Positions 1 to 8,890 of a stretch of 64,000 nucleotides of DNA are shown here, piece by piece. This DNA is from Pseudomonas mucoides (GTDB lineage Bacteria; Pseudomonadota; Gammaproteobacteria; Pseudomonadales; Pseudomonadaceae): assembly GCF_015461845.1 (NCBI RefSeq), contig NZ_JACOPW010000007.1, positions 62,001 through 126,000 of the forward strand, given 5' to 3'. Positions within the stretch are counted from its first letter, which is position 1, and each line of letters opens with the position of its first letter. The translations under genes were made by a program, and so were the position numbers. The notes beneath the pieces are model-generated. The model did not search any database. It had not been told where the DNA came from and saw only the letters and a list, made by a program, of their open reading frames with translations.

Positions 1-8
1 CGACACAC

Positions 9-650
9 TCATTGGGCTGGCTTCTCAGTCGATGCCTTGGCTTTGGCGACTTCCCCGGCCCAACCGTTAATGGTCTTGTCCAGGTCGTTGCCATTGCGCT
101 GCATCGCATCCGCGAACTGGTCACGGAACAGCTTGCCGATGTTGATACCGTTGATGATGACGTTGCGCAGTTTCCACTCGCCATTGATCTTTTCCAGTGT
201 GTAAGACACCGGATAGATCGCGCCGTTACTGCCTTTGACGGTCATGCCGACGCTGGTGCGATCGCCCGATTCATCTTTGGCCGGGTCAACGGTGATGCCC
301 TGATTGTTGTACTCGAGCAGCGCATTGCCATAAAACTGGAACAGACCCTTCTTGAAGTTTTCTTCGAAGGTTTTCATCTGTGCCGGCGTGGCTTTGCGTG
401 AGTACTTGACCGTCATGATGCTCTTGGAGATGCCTTCGGCATCCACCACAGGTCCGACGATGGTGTTCAGCGCCGTATAGAAGTCCTGTGGATCCTGCTT
501 GTACTTCTCTTTGTTGGCCGACAGATCGGCCAGCATCCGGTTGGTGGTGTCCTGTACCAGATCGTGCGCGGTAGGCGCCGCCACGGCGTTAGCCATCAAC
601 GGCAGCGCCGTGAGTACTACCAACAGGCCACGTCGCAAGGTAGAGATCAT
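9..650 (-). CDS. mlaC: MlaC/Ttg2D, periplasmic phospholipid-binding protein
   Basis: Periplasmic carrier of the Mla pathway, which shuttles phospholipids between the outer-membrane MlaA complex and the inner-membrane MlaFEDB transporter. The 213-residue protein begins with a signal peptide (about residues 1-25, basic MISTLRR, hydrophobic core, AVAA cleavage region) and continues as the MlaC fold, for example the FQFYGNALLEYNNQ stretch. It follows mlaD by 11 nt in an mlaF-E-D-C operon. The stop TGA lies at 11-9. A GTG TCG just beyond it (positions 6-1) could be the first codons of mlaB, which is outside the window. Length and context fit the family. Confidence 0.95.
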   Translation of the reverse strand: MISTLRRGLLVVLTALPLMANAVAAPTAHDLVQDTTNRMLADLSANKEKYKQDPQDFYTALNTIVGPVVDAEGISKSIMTVKYSRKATPAQMKTFEENFKKGLFQFYGNALLEYNNQGITVDPAKDESGDRTSVGMTVKGSNGAIYPVSYTLEKINGEWKLRNVIINGINIGKLFRDQFADAMQRNGNDLDKTINGWAGEVAKAKASTEKPAQ

Positions 651-661
651 TCAAAAGCTCC

Positions 662-1129
662 TCATTTGGCGTCTTTGCTAACGGTATTGAGCAGGAATTT
701 ACCGATCAGGTCCTCAAGCACCAGCGACGACTGGGTGTCGTGGATGGTCCCACCATCCTTGAGCAAGGCTTCTTCGCCGCCCACGCTGATACCGATGTAT
801 TTCTCGCCCAACAGGCCAGCGGTCAGGATAGATGCAGTGGAGTCGGTCGGCAGGTTATCTACGCGCTTTTCCAGTTGCATGGTCACCCGACCGGTGAAGC
901 TGTCGCGGTCCAGATCGATTGCGGTGACCTTGCCGATGGTGACACCGGCCATGGTCACTTTAGCTCTGACCGTCAAACCGGCGATATTGTCGAAGTACGC
1001 ATAAAGTTTATACGTGTCGGTGCTCGGGCTCGGGGACAGACCACTCACCCGCAACGCCAGCAGCAATAAAGCCAGGATGCCAGCCAGCAAGAAAAGGCCG
1101 ACACCGATTTCCAGGGTGCGGTTTTGCAT
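662..1129 (-). CDS. mlaD: MlaD, MCE-domain subunit of the phospholipid transporter
   Basis: Inner-membrane-anchored MCE protein that forms the hexameric ring on the MlaFEDB transporter. It is 155 residues, with one N-terminal membrane segment (about 7-28) and one MCE domain (about 38-118) containing the family-typical KVTMAGVTIGKVTAIDLD stretch. Its ATG shares one base with the TGA of mlaE (TGATG), so it is probably translationally coupled. The short tail after the MCE domain is normal for MlaD. Confidence 0.95.
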   Translation of the reverse strand: MQNRTLEIGVGLFLLAGILALLLLALRVSGLSPSPSTDTYKLYAYFDNIAGLTVRAKVTMAGVTIGKVTAIDLDRDSFTGRVTMQLEKRVDNLPTDSTASILTAGLLGEKYIGISVGGEEALLKDGGTIHDTQSSLVLEDLIGKFLLNTVSKDAK

Positions 1130-1926
1130 CAGAAATCTCCAAACATCAAGGCGGTCAAAATAAAGTCCAGGCCGAGTACAGCCAAAGAGGCATACACCAC
1201 GGTCTTGGTAGTGGCACGACTGATCCCCTCGGAAGTGGGCTCACAGTCATAGCCTTGGAATACGGCGATCCAGGTCACGACGAACGCGAAGACGATGCTT
1301 TTGATGATGCCATTGAGCACGTCATCAGTGAACGTCACGCTGTTTTGCATGTTCGACCAGTACGAACCTTCATACACACCGAGCCAGTCGACGGCCACCC
1401 ACGAACCACCCCAGATACCCACCACGCTGAAAATCATTGCCAGCACCGGCAGGGAAATGAAGCCGGCCCACAAGCGCGGGGCGACGATGTATTTGAGCGG
1501 GTCGACACCAATCATTTCCAGACTGGACAGCTGTTCGGTGGATTTCATGTTGCCGATTTCCGCCGTCAGCGCCGAACCGGCACGCCCGGCAAACAGCAAC
1601 GCCGTCACCACAGGTCCCAATTCACGCAATAGCGTCAGCGCAACCATCTGCCCGACCGCCTGCTCCGAGCCGTAGCTGGACAGGATGTTGAAGCCTTGCA
1701 GCGCCAGCACCATCCCGATGAACACGCCGGAGACGACAATGATCACCAGGGACATCACGCCGACAGAATGGAGCTGCTTGATCAGCAGGCCAAAGCCGCC
1801 GCCGATGCCACCGCGACCGAGCAAGGCATGGAACAGGAAAATCGTCGAGCGGCCGAACACCGCCAGCGCGTCGATGGCGGCATGGCCAAACCGGCGCACG
1901 CGCTCTATTAATGAAATCTTGCGCAT
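1129..1926 (-). CDS. mlaE: MlaE, phospholipid ABC transporter permease
   Basis: Permease of the MlaFEDB complex in the inner membrane. The 265-residue protein has the MlaE/Ttg2B architecture, with several hydrophobic segments and the conserved central region ALLFAGRAGSALTAEIGNM. I chose the ATG at 1926-1924 because it overlaps the mlaF TGA by one base (TGATG). A TTG one codon upstream is possible but less likely. It sits between mlaF and mlaD in a tightly packed operon. Confidence 0.95.
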   Translation of the reverse strand: MRKISLIERVRRFGHAAIDALAVFGRSTIFLFHALLGRGGIGGGFGLLIKQLHSVGVMSLVIIVVSGVFIGMVLALQGFNILSSYGSEQAVGQMVALTLLRELGPVVTALLFAGRAGSALTAEIGNMKSTEQLSSLEMIGVDPLKYIVAPRLWAGFISLPVLAMIFSVVGIWGGSWVAVDWLGVYEGSYWSNMQNSVTFTDDVLNGIIKSIVFAFVVTWIAVFQGYDCEPTSEGISRATTKTVVYASLAVLGLDFILTALMFGDF

Positions 1927-2735
1927 CAACGCTTCCCCAGAAGATCTGCGCGGTAATCCGTCGCTGGAAAGTGGTATGCGACCGGACCGTCGGGTTCGCC
2001 GGTCATGAATTGACGGATCCGTGGCTCCTGCGAGTTCATCAGTTCCGCGGGAGTCCCCTGCCCCAACACCTGGCCTTCGCCGACGACATAGATGTAGTCG
2101 GCGATGCTCGCGGTTTCGGCCAGATCGTGGGACACCACGATACTGGTGATACCGAGCGCGTCGTTGAGCAGGCGGATCAGGCGCACCAGTACGCCCATGG
2201 CAATGGGGTCCTGGCCGACAAAGGGCTCGTCGTACATGAGGATCTGCGGATCGAGGGCAATCGCCCGGGCCAGCGCAACACGACGCTTCATGCCACCGGA
2301 CAACTCGTCAGGCATCAGGTCGATGGCGCCACGCAAGCCCACGGCCTGCAATTTAAGCAGGACGATGTCGCGGATCATTTCTTCCGGCAGCTCGGTATGA
2401 ACGCGCAGCGGAAACGCGACGTTCTCGAACACATCGAGGTCGGTAAACAGGGCGCCGCTCTGAAACAGCACCCCCATGTGTTTGCGCGCATCGAACAGAT
2501 CACTGCGCGACAACTTGGGCAGGTTCTGGCCGTTGACCCACACTTCGCCCTTGGTGGGACGCAATTGTGCGCCCATCAATCGCAACAGCGTGGTTTTGCC
2601 ACACCCGGAAGGCCCCATGATGCCGGTGACCTTGCCGCGCGGGATACGGATATCGACGTTATTGAAAATGCTGCGCGTACCGCGCTTGAAGGTCAGTCCC
2701 TTCAGCTCGACCGCGTAGGCGTTATCGGCACTCAT
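1926..2735 (-). CDS. mlaF: MlaF, phospholipid ABC transporter ATPase
   Basis: Cytoplasmic ATPase of the Mla transporter, first gene of the visible mla operon. The 269 residues contain Walker A GPSGCGKTT (41-49), the signature LSGGM (145-149) and Walker B LMYDEP (166-171). The FVGQDP sequence after Walker B is typical of the MlaF/Ttg2A group. It is transcribed divergently from kdsD across a 277-nt interval. Confidence 0.96.
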   Translation of the reverse strand: MSADNAYAVELKGLTFKRGTRSIFNNVDIRIPRGKVTGIMGPSGCGKTTLLRLMGAQLRPTKGEVWVNGQNLPKLSRSDLFDARKHMGVLFQSGALFTDLDVFENVAFPLRVHTELPEEMIRDIVLLKLQAVGLRGAIDLMPDELSGGMKRRVALARAIALDPQILMYDEPFVGQDPIAMGVLVRLIRLLNDALGITSIVVSHDLAETASIADYIYVVGEGQVLGQGTPAELMNSQEPRIRQFMTGEPDGPVAYHFPATDYRADLLGKR

Positions 2736-3012
2736 CTAAACTCCTTGCGATGCAGCCTCTCACTCGGACGCCTGGCTCTCTGACGAAAGCACATACCTCC
2801 CCGGGCAGGCCGAACTGGCGGCGAACTATATCACTGCAAAGGCCTGCCCCCCAAGGCCCAAGCCCGACCATGTTCAGTAACATGACAGGCAAAAAGCCTT
2901 GTTTAGAGGGGATTCGGTTACAGGGAATGACAAAGCGTGACGAACTAGCGTGAGGGTTTTGATCATTACCGCTATAATCGCCGCCTTTTCATCAGGCTAT
3001 ACGATTTCTGAC
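2736..3012. promoter_or_regulatory. Divergent mlaF/kdsD intergenic region with kdsD -10 element
   Basis: This 277-nt spacer holds the promoters of two divergent envelope operons. A perfect TATAAT lies at 2973-2978, 35 nt before the kdsD ATG. The matching -35 region (around 2950) is weak. No repeat or small gene was seen here. Confidence 0.55.
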
Positions 3013-3987
3013 ATGAGCCAATCCAGCGACCTGATTCAATCAGCACAACGCACCATCCGCCTCGAACTGGAAGCCGTAGAAGGCTTGCTGCCCCACATCG
3101 ACGCTGATTTCGTACGCGCTTGCGAGATGATTCTGGCCAGCAAAGGCCGCGTGGTGGTGGTCGGCATGGGTAAGTCCGGGCACATCGGCAACAAGATCGC
3201 CGCCACCCTGGCCAGCACCGGCACCACGGCTTTTTTCGTGCACCCGGCCGAAGCCAGCCACGGCGACATGGGCATGATCACGCGAGACGACATCATCCTG
3301 GCCCTGTCGAACTCCGGTTCCACCAACGAAATCGTCACCCTGTTGCCCCTGATCAAGCGTCTGGGCATACAGTTGATCAGCGTGACCGGCAACCCGGAAT
3401 CACCGCTGGCCAAGGCTGCCGAGGTCAATCTCAACGTTCACGTCGAACACGAGGCCTGCCCGCTGAACCTGGCACCCACCTCCTCTACCACTGCCGCGTT
3501 GGTCATGGGCGACGCCCTGGCCGTTGCGTTGCTGGAAGCGCGCGGCTTTACCGCTGAAGACTTCGCCTTTTCCCACCCCGGTGGTGCGCTGGGCCGGCGT
3601 CTGCTGCTGAAAGTGGAAAACGTCATGCACGCCGGGCAAGAGCTGCCACAGGTTCAACGCGGCACCTTGCTCAAGGACGCGTTGATGGAAATGACCCGCA
3701 AGGGTCTGGGCATGACCGTCATTCTGGAAGCCGACGGCAAGCTGGCAGGGATCTTCACTGACGGTGATCTGCGCCGCACACTGGATCGCAGCATCGACAT
3801 CCACAGCGCCACCATTGACCAGGTCATGACCGCACACGGCAAGACCGCCCGCGCCGAAATGCTCGCCGCCGAGGCCCTGAAAATCATGGAAGACCACAAA
3901 ATCAACGCGCTGGTCGTGGTCGACAGCGAAGACCGTCCGGTCGGCGCCTTGAACATGCACGACTTGCTGCGCGCAGGAGTAATGTAA
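3013..3987 (+). CDS. kdsD: Arabinose-5-phosphate isomerase KdsD
   Basis: Converts ribulose-5-phosphate to arabinose-5-phosphate, the first step of KDO synthesis for LPS. It has 324 residues, the usual family length. An N-terminal SIS domain (about 45-175, with VVGMGKSGHIGNKIA) is followed by two CBS domains (about 205-324). The reading frame is open upstream from a GTG at 2950, but the ATG at 3013 (MSQSSDLI) gives the normal N-terminus and lies downstream of the -10 element. The stop overlaps the kdsC start (TAATG). Confidence 0.96.
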   Translation: MSQSSDLIQSAQRTIRLELEAVEGLLPHIDADFVRACEMILASKGRVVVVGMGKSGHIGNKIAATLASTGTTAFFVHPAEASHGDMGMITRDDIILALSNSGSTNEIVTLLPLIKRLGIQLISVTGNPESPLAKAAEVNLNVHVEHEACPLNLAPTSSTTAALVMGDALAVALLEARGFTAEDFAFSHPGGALGRRLLLKVENVMHAGQELPQVQRGTLLKDALMEMTRKGLGMTVILEADGKLAGIFTDGDLRRTLDRSIDIHSATIDQVMTAHGKTARAEMLAAEALKIMEDHKINALVVVDSEDRPVGALNMHDLLRAGVM

Positions 3988-4511
3988 TGAGTTCGGACCT
4001 GCTGCAACGCGGCAAACAGATCAAACTTGCCGTGTTCGACGTCGACGGCGTGCTGACTGACGGACGCCTGTACTTCCTCGAAGACGGCAGTGAGTTCAAG
4101 ACGTTCAACACCCTCGACGGTCAAGGCATCAAGATGTTGATGGCGGCGGGCGTACAGACGGCTATCATCAGCGGCCGCAAGACCCCGGTGGTCGAACGAC
4201 GAGCAAAAAACCTCGGCATCCCGCACCTTTATCAAGGTCGCGAGGACAAACTGGTGGTACTGGACGAACTTCTGGCCCAACTCAACCTAAGCTATGAACA
4301 AGTGGCCTATCTCGGTGACGACCTGCCGGACCTGCCGGTGATTCGCCGCGTCGGCCTCGGCATGGCGGTAGCCAACGCTGCCAGCTTCGTGCGTGAAAAC
4401 GCCCATGGCATTACCGTCGCCCGTGGTGGCGAGGGTGCCGCTCGCGAATTCTGCGAATTGATCCTGCGCGCCCAGGGCCGCCTCGATGCGGCCAACGCCG
4501 CGTACCTGTGA
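3987..4511 (+). CDS. kdsC: KDO-8-phosphate phosphatase KdsC
   Basis: HAD-family phosphatase that removes phosphate from KDO-8-P in the cytoplasm. It is 174 residues, with the nucleophile motif DVDGVLTDG at the start (D18 and D20), the SGRKTPVVERRAK motif and the LGDDLPDLPV motif that completes a C0-type HAD active site. The ATG overlaps the kdsD stop by one base, so the two consecutive KDO steps are coupled. lptC follows after 7 nt. Confidence 0.96.
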   Translation: MSSDLLQRGKQIKLAVFDVDGVLTDGRLYFLEDGSEFKTFNTLDGQGIKMLMAAGVQTAIISGRKTPVVERRAKNLGIPHLYQGREDKLVVLDELLAQLNLSYEQVAYLGDDLPDLPVIRRVGLGMAVANAASFVRENAHGITVARGGEGAAREFCELILRAQGRLDAANAAYL

Positions 4512-4518
4512 GCCCATT

Positions 4519-5091
4519 ATGCTGAGCAAAAAGTTTCGTAACATCCTGTTGTTCAGTTGCATCGCGGCGCTGTTCGCTGCGGTCGGCTACTGGAACATCA
4601 GCCCGGAACGCTTTCTCGACAAGACAGTTGCCCCTGTCGACGAAAGCGCGATCGACTATTACGCACTCAACGCCCACAGCGTGCAGTACCTGCCGGACGG
4701 CAAATTGCAGTACGAAATGACGTCCGACAAGGTCGAACACCTGAAAGTGTCCGAGGTCACGCTGCTGACCAACCCCGACCTGAACATGTTCCGCGGCACC
4801 CAGTTTCCCTGGCACGTCCAGAGCGAACATGGGGAAGTCAATCCAGACGGCACCCAGGTCGAGCTGATCGACTCGGTACGCATTACCCGTTTCGACGAAA
4901 AGAACCGCAGGACCCTGATTACCACCACCCGTATGACTGTGTTCCCGCAGCAGCAATATGCGCAGACCGACCAACCCGTTAGAATCGACGGCGCTGGCGG
5001 TGTATCGACAGGCAACGGAATGAAAGCGTACTTGAAAGAAAGCAGGATACACCTGCTATCTAACGTAAGAGGACAGTATGAGGCTCGTTAA
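4519..5091 (+). CDS. lptC: LptC, LPS export bitopic protein
   Basis: Inner-membrane-anchored protein that passes LPS from LptB2FG to LptA. It has 190 residues, one N-terminal membrane helix (about 7-25) and a periplasmic beta-jellyroll. The start at 4519 (MLSKKFRN) places the helix at the usual distance. The open frame extends back to 4486, but that part overlaps kdsC and looks untranslated. The 3' end overlaps lptA by 14 nt. Confidence 0.94.
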   Translation: MLSKKFRNILLFSCIAALFAAVGYWNISPERFLDKTVAPVDESAIDYYALNAHSVQYLPDGKLQYEMTSDKVEHLKVSEVTLLTNPDLNMFRGTQFPWHVQSEHGEVNPDGTQVELIDSVRITRFDEKNRRTLITTTRMTVFPQQQYAQTDQPVRIDGAGGVSTGNGMKAYLKESRIHLLSNVRGQYEAR

Positions 5092-5626
5092 AACCCTCCC
5101 TATTTTGCTCAGTCTGGGCGCAGCACTGGGAAGCGTGAGCGCCTGGGCTCTGCCGAACGATCAAGAGCAGCCAATCCGCATTCAGGCCGACGATGCCCAA
5201 CTGGACGACAAGAATGGCGTGGCCACCTATAAAGGTGACGTGATCATCACCCAGGGCTCGATGATCGTTAAGGGCAACACCGTAACCATCACTCGTACGC
5301 CGGCTGGCGACATCGACGTGGTGACTTCGGTGGGCAACCTCGCCTACTTCGAGCAACTGCAGACCGCTGGCGACACCAAGCCTGTCCAGGGTTGGGGTGT
5401 GACTATCCAGTACCACGCCGCGCAAAACCGCGTCGTGCTGATCGACAAGGCAAAAGTTGTCGACAAGGACAACAACACCACCCAGGGCGAGAAAATCGTC
5501 TACGACACAGTCAAGAAGCTTGCGAGCGCTGGCCGTGCGACAGGCAACAAGGTCACCGAGGCGCGTCCACGCATCGACATGGTGATCCAGCCGAAGAAGA
5601 AAACCGACGAGCAGAAGGCCCAGTAA
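5078..5626 (+). CDS. lptA: LptA, periplasmic LPS transport protein
   Basis: Periplasmic bridge protein of LPS export. It has 182 residues with a signal peptide (about 1-24, ending SAWA), followed by the OstA/LptA repeat fold beginning PIRIQADDAQLDDKNG. It overlaps lptC by 14 nt and shares its TAA with the lptB ATG (TAATG). Confidence 0.95.
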   Translation: MRLVKTLPILLSLGAALGSVSAWALPNDQEQPIRIQADDAQLDDKNGVATYKGDVIITQGSMIVKGNTVTITRTPAGDIDVVTSVGNLAYFEQLQTAGDTKPVQGWGVTIQYHAAQNRVVLIDKAKVVDKDNNTTQGEKIVYDTVKKLASAGRATGNKVTEARPRIDMVIQPKKKTDEQKAQ

Positions 5627-6351
5627 TGGCAACTCTGAAAGCTCAGCATCTGGCCAAGAGCTACAAGAGCCGCCAGGTCGTGCGCGACGTCAGCCTGTCG
5701 ATCGACAGCGGTCAAATCGTCGGCCTGCTGGGTCCCAACGGCGCCGGCAAGACCACCTGCTTCTACATGATTGTCGGCCTGGTGCAGGCCGATCAGGGCC
5801 GTGTGCTGATCGATGATCTGGACGTCAGCCACCAGCCGATGCACGGTCGTGCAAAGGCCGGTATCGGCTATCTGCCGCAAGAAGCGTCGATCTTCCGCAA
5901 ACTCTCGGTGGCCGACAACATCATGGCGATCCTCGAGACCCGCAAGGAACTCGACAAGGCCGGGCGTCGCAAAGAGCTGGAAAGCCTGCTGCAGGAATTC
6001 CACATCAGCCACATCCGCGACAACCTCGGCATGAGCCTGTCGGGTGGTGAACGCCGCCGCGTGGAAATCGCTCGCGCACTGGCCACCAATCCGAAATTCA
6101 TCCTGCTCGACGAACCTTTCGCCGGCGTGGACCCGATTTCGGTCGGCGACATCAAGCAGATCATCTACCACCTCAAGGCCAAAGGCATTGGGGTGCTGAT
6201 CACTGACCACAACGTCCGTGAAACCCTGGATATCTGCGAAACGGCCTACATCGTCAACGATGGCCAGCTGATTGCCGAAGGCGACTCCGCCACTATCCTG
6301 GCCAACGACCTGGTTAAAGAAGTTTATCTGGGCCATGAGTTCCGCCTGTAA
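5626..6351 (+). CDS. lptB: LptB, LPS export ABC ATPase
   Basis: ATPase powering LPS extraction (LptB2FG). It has 241 residues with Walker A GPNGAGKTT (36-44), the signature LSGGERRR and Walker B ILLDEPFAG. The ATG at 5626 overlaps the lptA stop; the longer upstream frame is the lptA region read out of frame. It is the last LPS gene before rpoN. Confidence 0.97.
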   Translation: MATLKAQHLAKSYKSRQVVRDVSLSIDSGQIVGLLGPNGAGKTTCFYMIVGLVQADQGRVLIDDLDVSHQPMHGRAKAGIGYLPQEASIFRKLSVADNIMAILETRKELDKAGRRKELESLLQEFHISHIRDNLGMSLSGGERRRVEIARALATNPKFILLDEPFAGVDPISVGDIKQIIYHLKAKGIGVLITDHNVRETLDICETAYIVNDGQLIAEGDSATILANDLVKEVYLGHEFRL

Positions 6352-6534
6352 GCGTTGAGGTGTCTGGCTAGTCGACTGAGCGCTTACGACGATAAAAATC
6401 AACAGGTTTTTATTGTTACAGCGCTCTAGGCAAACACTTCAGTTTCAGGCATATAATTTGCTTATGTTTGGCGCTCCGGCGCCCTGTAGTGGATGGCGCA
6501 TGTGCGCCGGCGAATAAGGTGTTAAGCCCCTGCC
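6352..6534 (+). promoter_or_regulatory. lptB-rpoN intergenic region with a TATAAT element
   Basis: The 183-nt gap holds a TATAAT at 6452-6457, about 80 nt upstream of the rpoN ATG. No good -35 hexamer was found at 17 nt. The leader between it and rpoN carries the small GGCGC-rich inverted sequence around 6470-6482. This is a plausible rpoN promoter but not proven. Confidence 0.4.
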
Positions 6535-8028
6535 ATGAAACCATCGCTAGTCTTGAGAATGGGCCAGCAGCTGACGATGACACCGCAGCTGCAACAGGCC
6601 ATCCGCCTGCTCCAATTGTCGACCCTGGACCTGCAACAGGAAATCCAGGAGGCCCTGGAGTCCAATCCGATGCTCGAACGCCAGGAAGAAGGCGACGACT
6701 TCGACAACGCCGACCCCTTGGCCGACAAAGCCGAACAGCAACCCAATGCCGATGTTTCGGAACCCTCCTACCAGGAAACCGCCCCGACGGTGGACAACCT
6801 CGAGGAAGGTGACTGGAACGAGCGCATTCCCAACGAACTGCCCGTCGACACGGCCTGGGAAGACGTCTACCAGACCAGCGCCAGCAGCCTGCCGAGCAAC
6901 GATGACGACGAATGGGACTTCACCACTCGCACTTCGGCTGGCGAGAGCCTGCAAAGCCACCTGCTCTGGCAACTGAACCTGGCACCGATGTCCGACACCG
7001 ATCGCCTGATCGCCGTGACCCTGATCGACTGCATCAACAATCAGGGCTACCTGGATGAAACCCTGGAGGAGATCCTCGAAGCCTTCGATCCGGAACTGGA
7101 CATCGAACTGGACGAAATCGAAGCCGTCCTGCACCGCATCCAGCAATTCGAACCGGCCGGCATCGGCGCTCGCAACCTGGGCGAATGCCTGCTGCTGCAA
7201 TTGCGCCAATTGCCCGCCAAGACGCCTTGGCTGGCCGAAGCCAAGCGCCTGGTCTGCGACTACATCGATTTGCTCGGCAGTCGCGACTACAGCCAGCTGA
7301 TGCGCCGCATGAAGCTCAAGGAAGATGAACTGCGCCAGGTCATCGAACTGGTCCAGAGTCTCAACCCGCGCCCCGGCTCGCAGATCGAATCCAGCGAAGC
7401 CGAGTACGTCGTTCCAGACGTGATCGTGCGCAAGGACAACGAACGCTGGCTGGTGGAACTGAACCAGGAGTCGGTTCCAAGGCTGCGGGTCAACGCCCAG
7501 TACGCCGGGTTTGTCCGTCGCGCCGACACCAGCGCCGACAACACCTTCATGCGCAATCAGCTGCAAGAGGCCCGCTGGTTCATCAAGAGCCTGCAAAGCC
7601 GCAACGAAACCCTGATGAAAGTTGCCACCCAGATCGTCGAGCATCAGCGCGGCTTCCTCGAATACGGCGACGAAGCCATGAAGCCGCTGGTCCTGCATGA
7701 CATCGCCGAAGCGGTAGGCATGCACGAATCGACGATTTCACGGGTGACCACGCAAAAATTCATGCATACCCCTCGGGGTATTTATGAGTTGAAATACTTT
7801 TTCTCCAGTCACGTCAGCACCTCCGAAGGCGGCGAATGCTCGTCCACGGCGATCCGCGCGATCATCAAAAAACTGGTTGCCGCGGAAAATCAGAAAAAGC
7901 CGTTGAGTGACAGCAAGATCGCTGGTTTACTGGAGGCACAAGGCATTCAGGTGGCTCGCCGCACCGTCGCCAAGTACCGCGAATCCTTAGGGATCGCGCC
8001 TTCGAGCGAACGCAAGCGGTTGATGTAG
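6535..8028 (+). CDS. rpoN: RNA polymerase sigma-54 factor RpoN
   Basis: Sigma-54, needed for nitrogen assimilation, flagella and other enhancer-dependent promoters. It has 497 residues: a glutamine-rich region I (first about 50 residues), an acidic region II (about 50-120), a core-binding and HTH region, and the diagnostic RpoN box ARRTVAKYRE (474-483). It heads the group hpf-ptsN-rapZ-ptsO, the usual proteobacterial arrangement linking sigma-54 with the nitrogen PTS. Confidence 0.98.
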   Translation: MKPSLVLRMGQQLTMTPQLQQAIRLLQLSTLDLQQEIQEALESNPMLERQEEGDDFDNADPLADKAEQQPNADVSEPSYQETAPTVDNLEEGDWNERIPNELPVDTAWEDVYQTSASSLPSNDDDEWDFTTRTSAGESLQSHLLWQLNLAPMSDTDRLIAVTLIDCINNQGYLDETLEEILEAFDPELDIELDEIEAVLHRIQQFEPAGIGARNLGECLLLQLRQLPAKTPWLAEAKRLVCDYIDLLGSRDYSQLMRRMKLKEDELRQVIELVQSLNPRPGSQIESSEAEYVVPDVIVRKDNERWLVELNQESVPRLRVNAQYAGFVRRADTSADNTFMRNQLQEARWFIKSLQSRNETLMKVATQIVEHQRGFLEYGDEAMKPLVLHDIAEAVGMHESTISRVTTQKFMHTPRGIYELKYFFSSHVSTSEGGECSSTAIRAIIKKLVAAENQKKPLSDSKIAGLLEAQGIQVARRTVAKYRESLGIAPSSERKRLM

Positions 8029-8102
8029 AGCCACGCCACAGCGTTCCAGTGGTAGATCATCTGATCTACCGCTTTATGCACTGGCAACGAAGGAGAAGCT
8101 GT

Positions 8103-8411
8103 ATGCAAGTCAACATCAGTGGACACCAACTGGAAGTGACCGAACCCCTGCGCACCTACATCGGCGAAAAACTCGAACGATTAGAGCGGCATTTCGACAA
8201 GATCACCAACGTGCAGGTCACGATGACGGTCGAGAAGCTGAAGCAGAAAATCGAAGCCACCCTGCATATTCCCGGCAGTGAAGTGGTCGCCAACGCGGAG
8301 CATACCGATATGTACGCGGCGATCGACTCACTGACCGACAAGCTGGATAAACAACTCAAAAAGCATAAGGAAAAGACCCAGAGCCTCCTCCAGGGTGCAA
8401 CCGGTCGTTAA
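8103..8411 (+). CDS. hpf: Ribosome hibernation promoting factor (short HPF/YhbH)
   Basis: Binds the 30S decoding region and promotes 100S ribosome dimers in stationary phase. It has 102 residues, the short HPF form, with MQVNISGHQLEVTEPLR at the N-terminus and a lysine-rich C-terminus. The ATG at 8103 follows GAAGGAG, so it is preferred over the longer open frame from 8049. It lies 74 nt after rpoN and 12 nt before ptsN. Confidence 0.95.
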   Translation: MQVNISGHQLEVTEPLRTYIGEKLERLERHFDKITNVQVTMTVEKLKQKIEATLHIPGSEVVANAEHTDMYAAIDSLTDKLDKQLKKHKEKTQSLLQGATGR

Positions 8412-8423
8412 CACTCCCAACCC

Positions 8424-8888
8424 ATGATCCGACTTGAAAACATCCTGACCCCCGGCCGTTCCCTCGTGAACGTGCCGGGCGGCAGTAAAAAGAAAGCCCT
8501 CGAACAAATTGCCAACCTGATCGCCCGGGAAGTGCCGGATCTGGAGATGCAAGATGTCTTCGAGGCTTTGATTGCCCGTGAAAAACTCGGCTCGACCGGT
8601 TTTGGCAACGGCATCGCCATCCCCCACTGCCGCCTGAAGGATTGCAAGTCGCCCATCAGCGCCTTGATGCACCTCGACGCCCCTATCGATTTCGACGCCA
8701 TCGACGGCGCTCCGGTTGACCTGTTGTTCGTACTGCTGGTCCCGCAAGCGGCTACCGATGCGCACCTTGAACTGCTCCGCCAGATCGCCAGCATGCTCGA
8801 TCGCAAGGAGGTGCGGGAAAAACTGCGTAGTGCTCAGAGTAACGAAGCCTTGTATAAGGTTGTTCTGGAAGAGCAAAACGGTCACTAA
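8424..8888 (+). CDS. ptsN: Nitrogen PTS EIIA component PtsN
   Basis: Terminal phospho-acceptor of the nitrogen phosphotransferase system, with regulatory roles in carbon, nitrogen and potassium balance. It has 154 residues; the phosphorylatable histidine is H68 in the IPHCRL motif. It lies between hpf and rapZ, with 2 nt before rapZ. Confidence 0.97.
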   Translation: MIRLENILTPGRSLVNVPGGSKKKALEQIANLIAREVPDLEMQDVFEALIAREKLGSTGFGNGIAIPHCRLKDCKSPISALMHLDAPIDFDAIDGAPVDLLFVLLVPQAATDAHLELLRQIASMLDRKEVREKLRSAQSNEALYKVVLEEQNGH

Positions 8889-8890
8889 TC

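Noticed and set aside
1..8. Start of mlaB
   Set aside because: GTG TCG at 6-1 on the minus strand may be the first codons of mlaB, but eight bases are too few to annotate.
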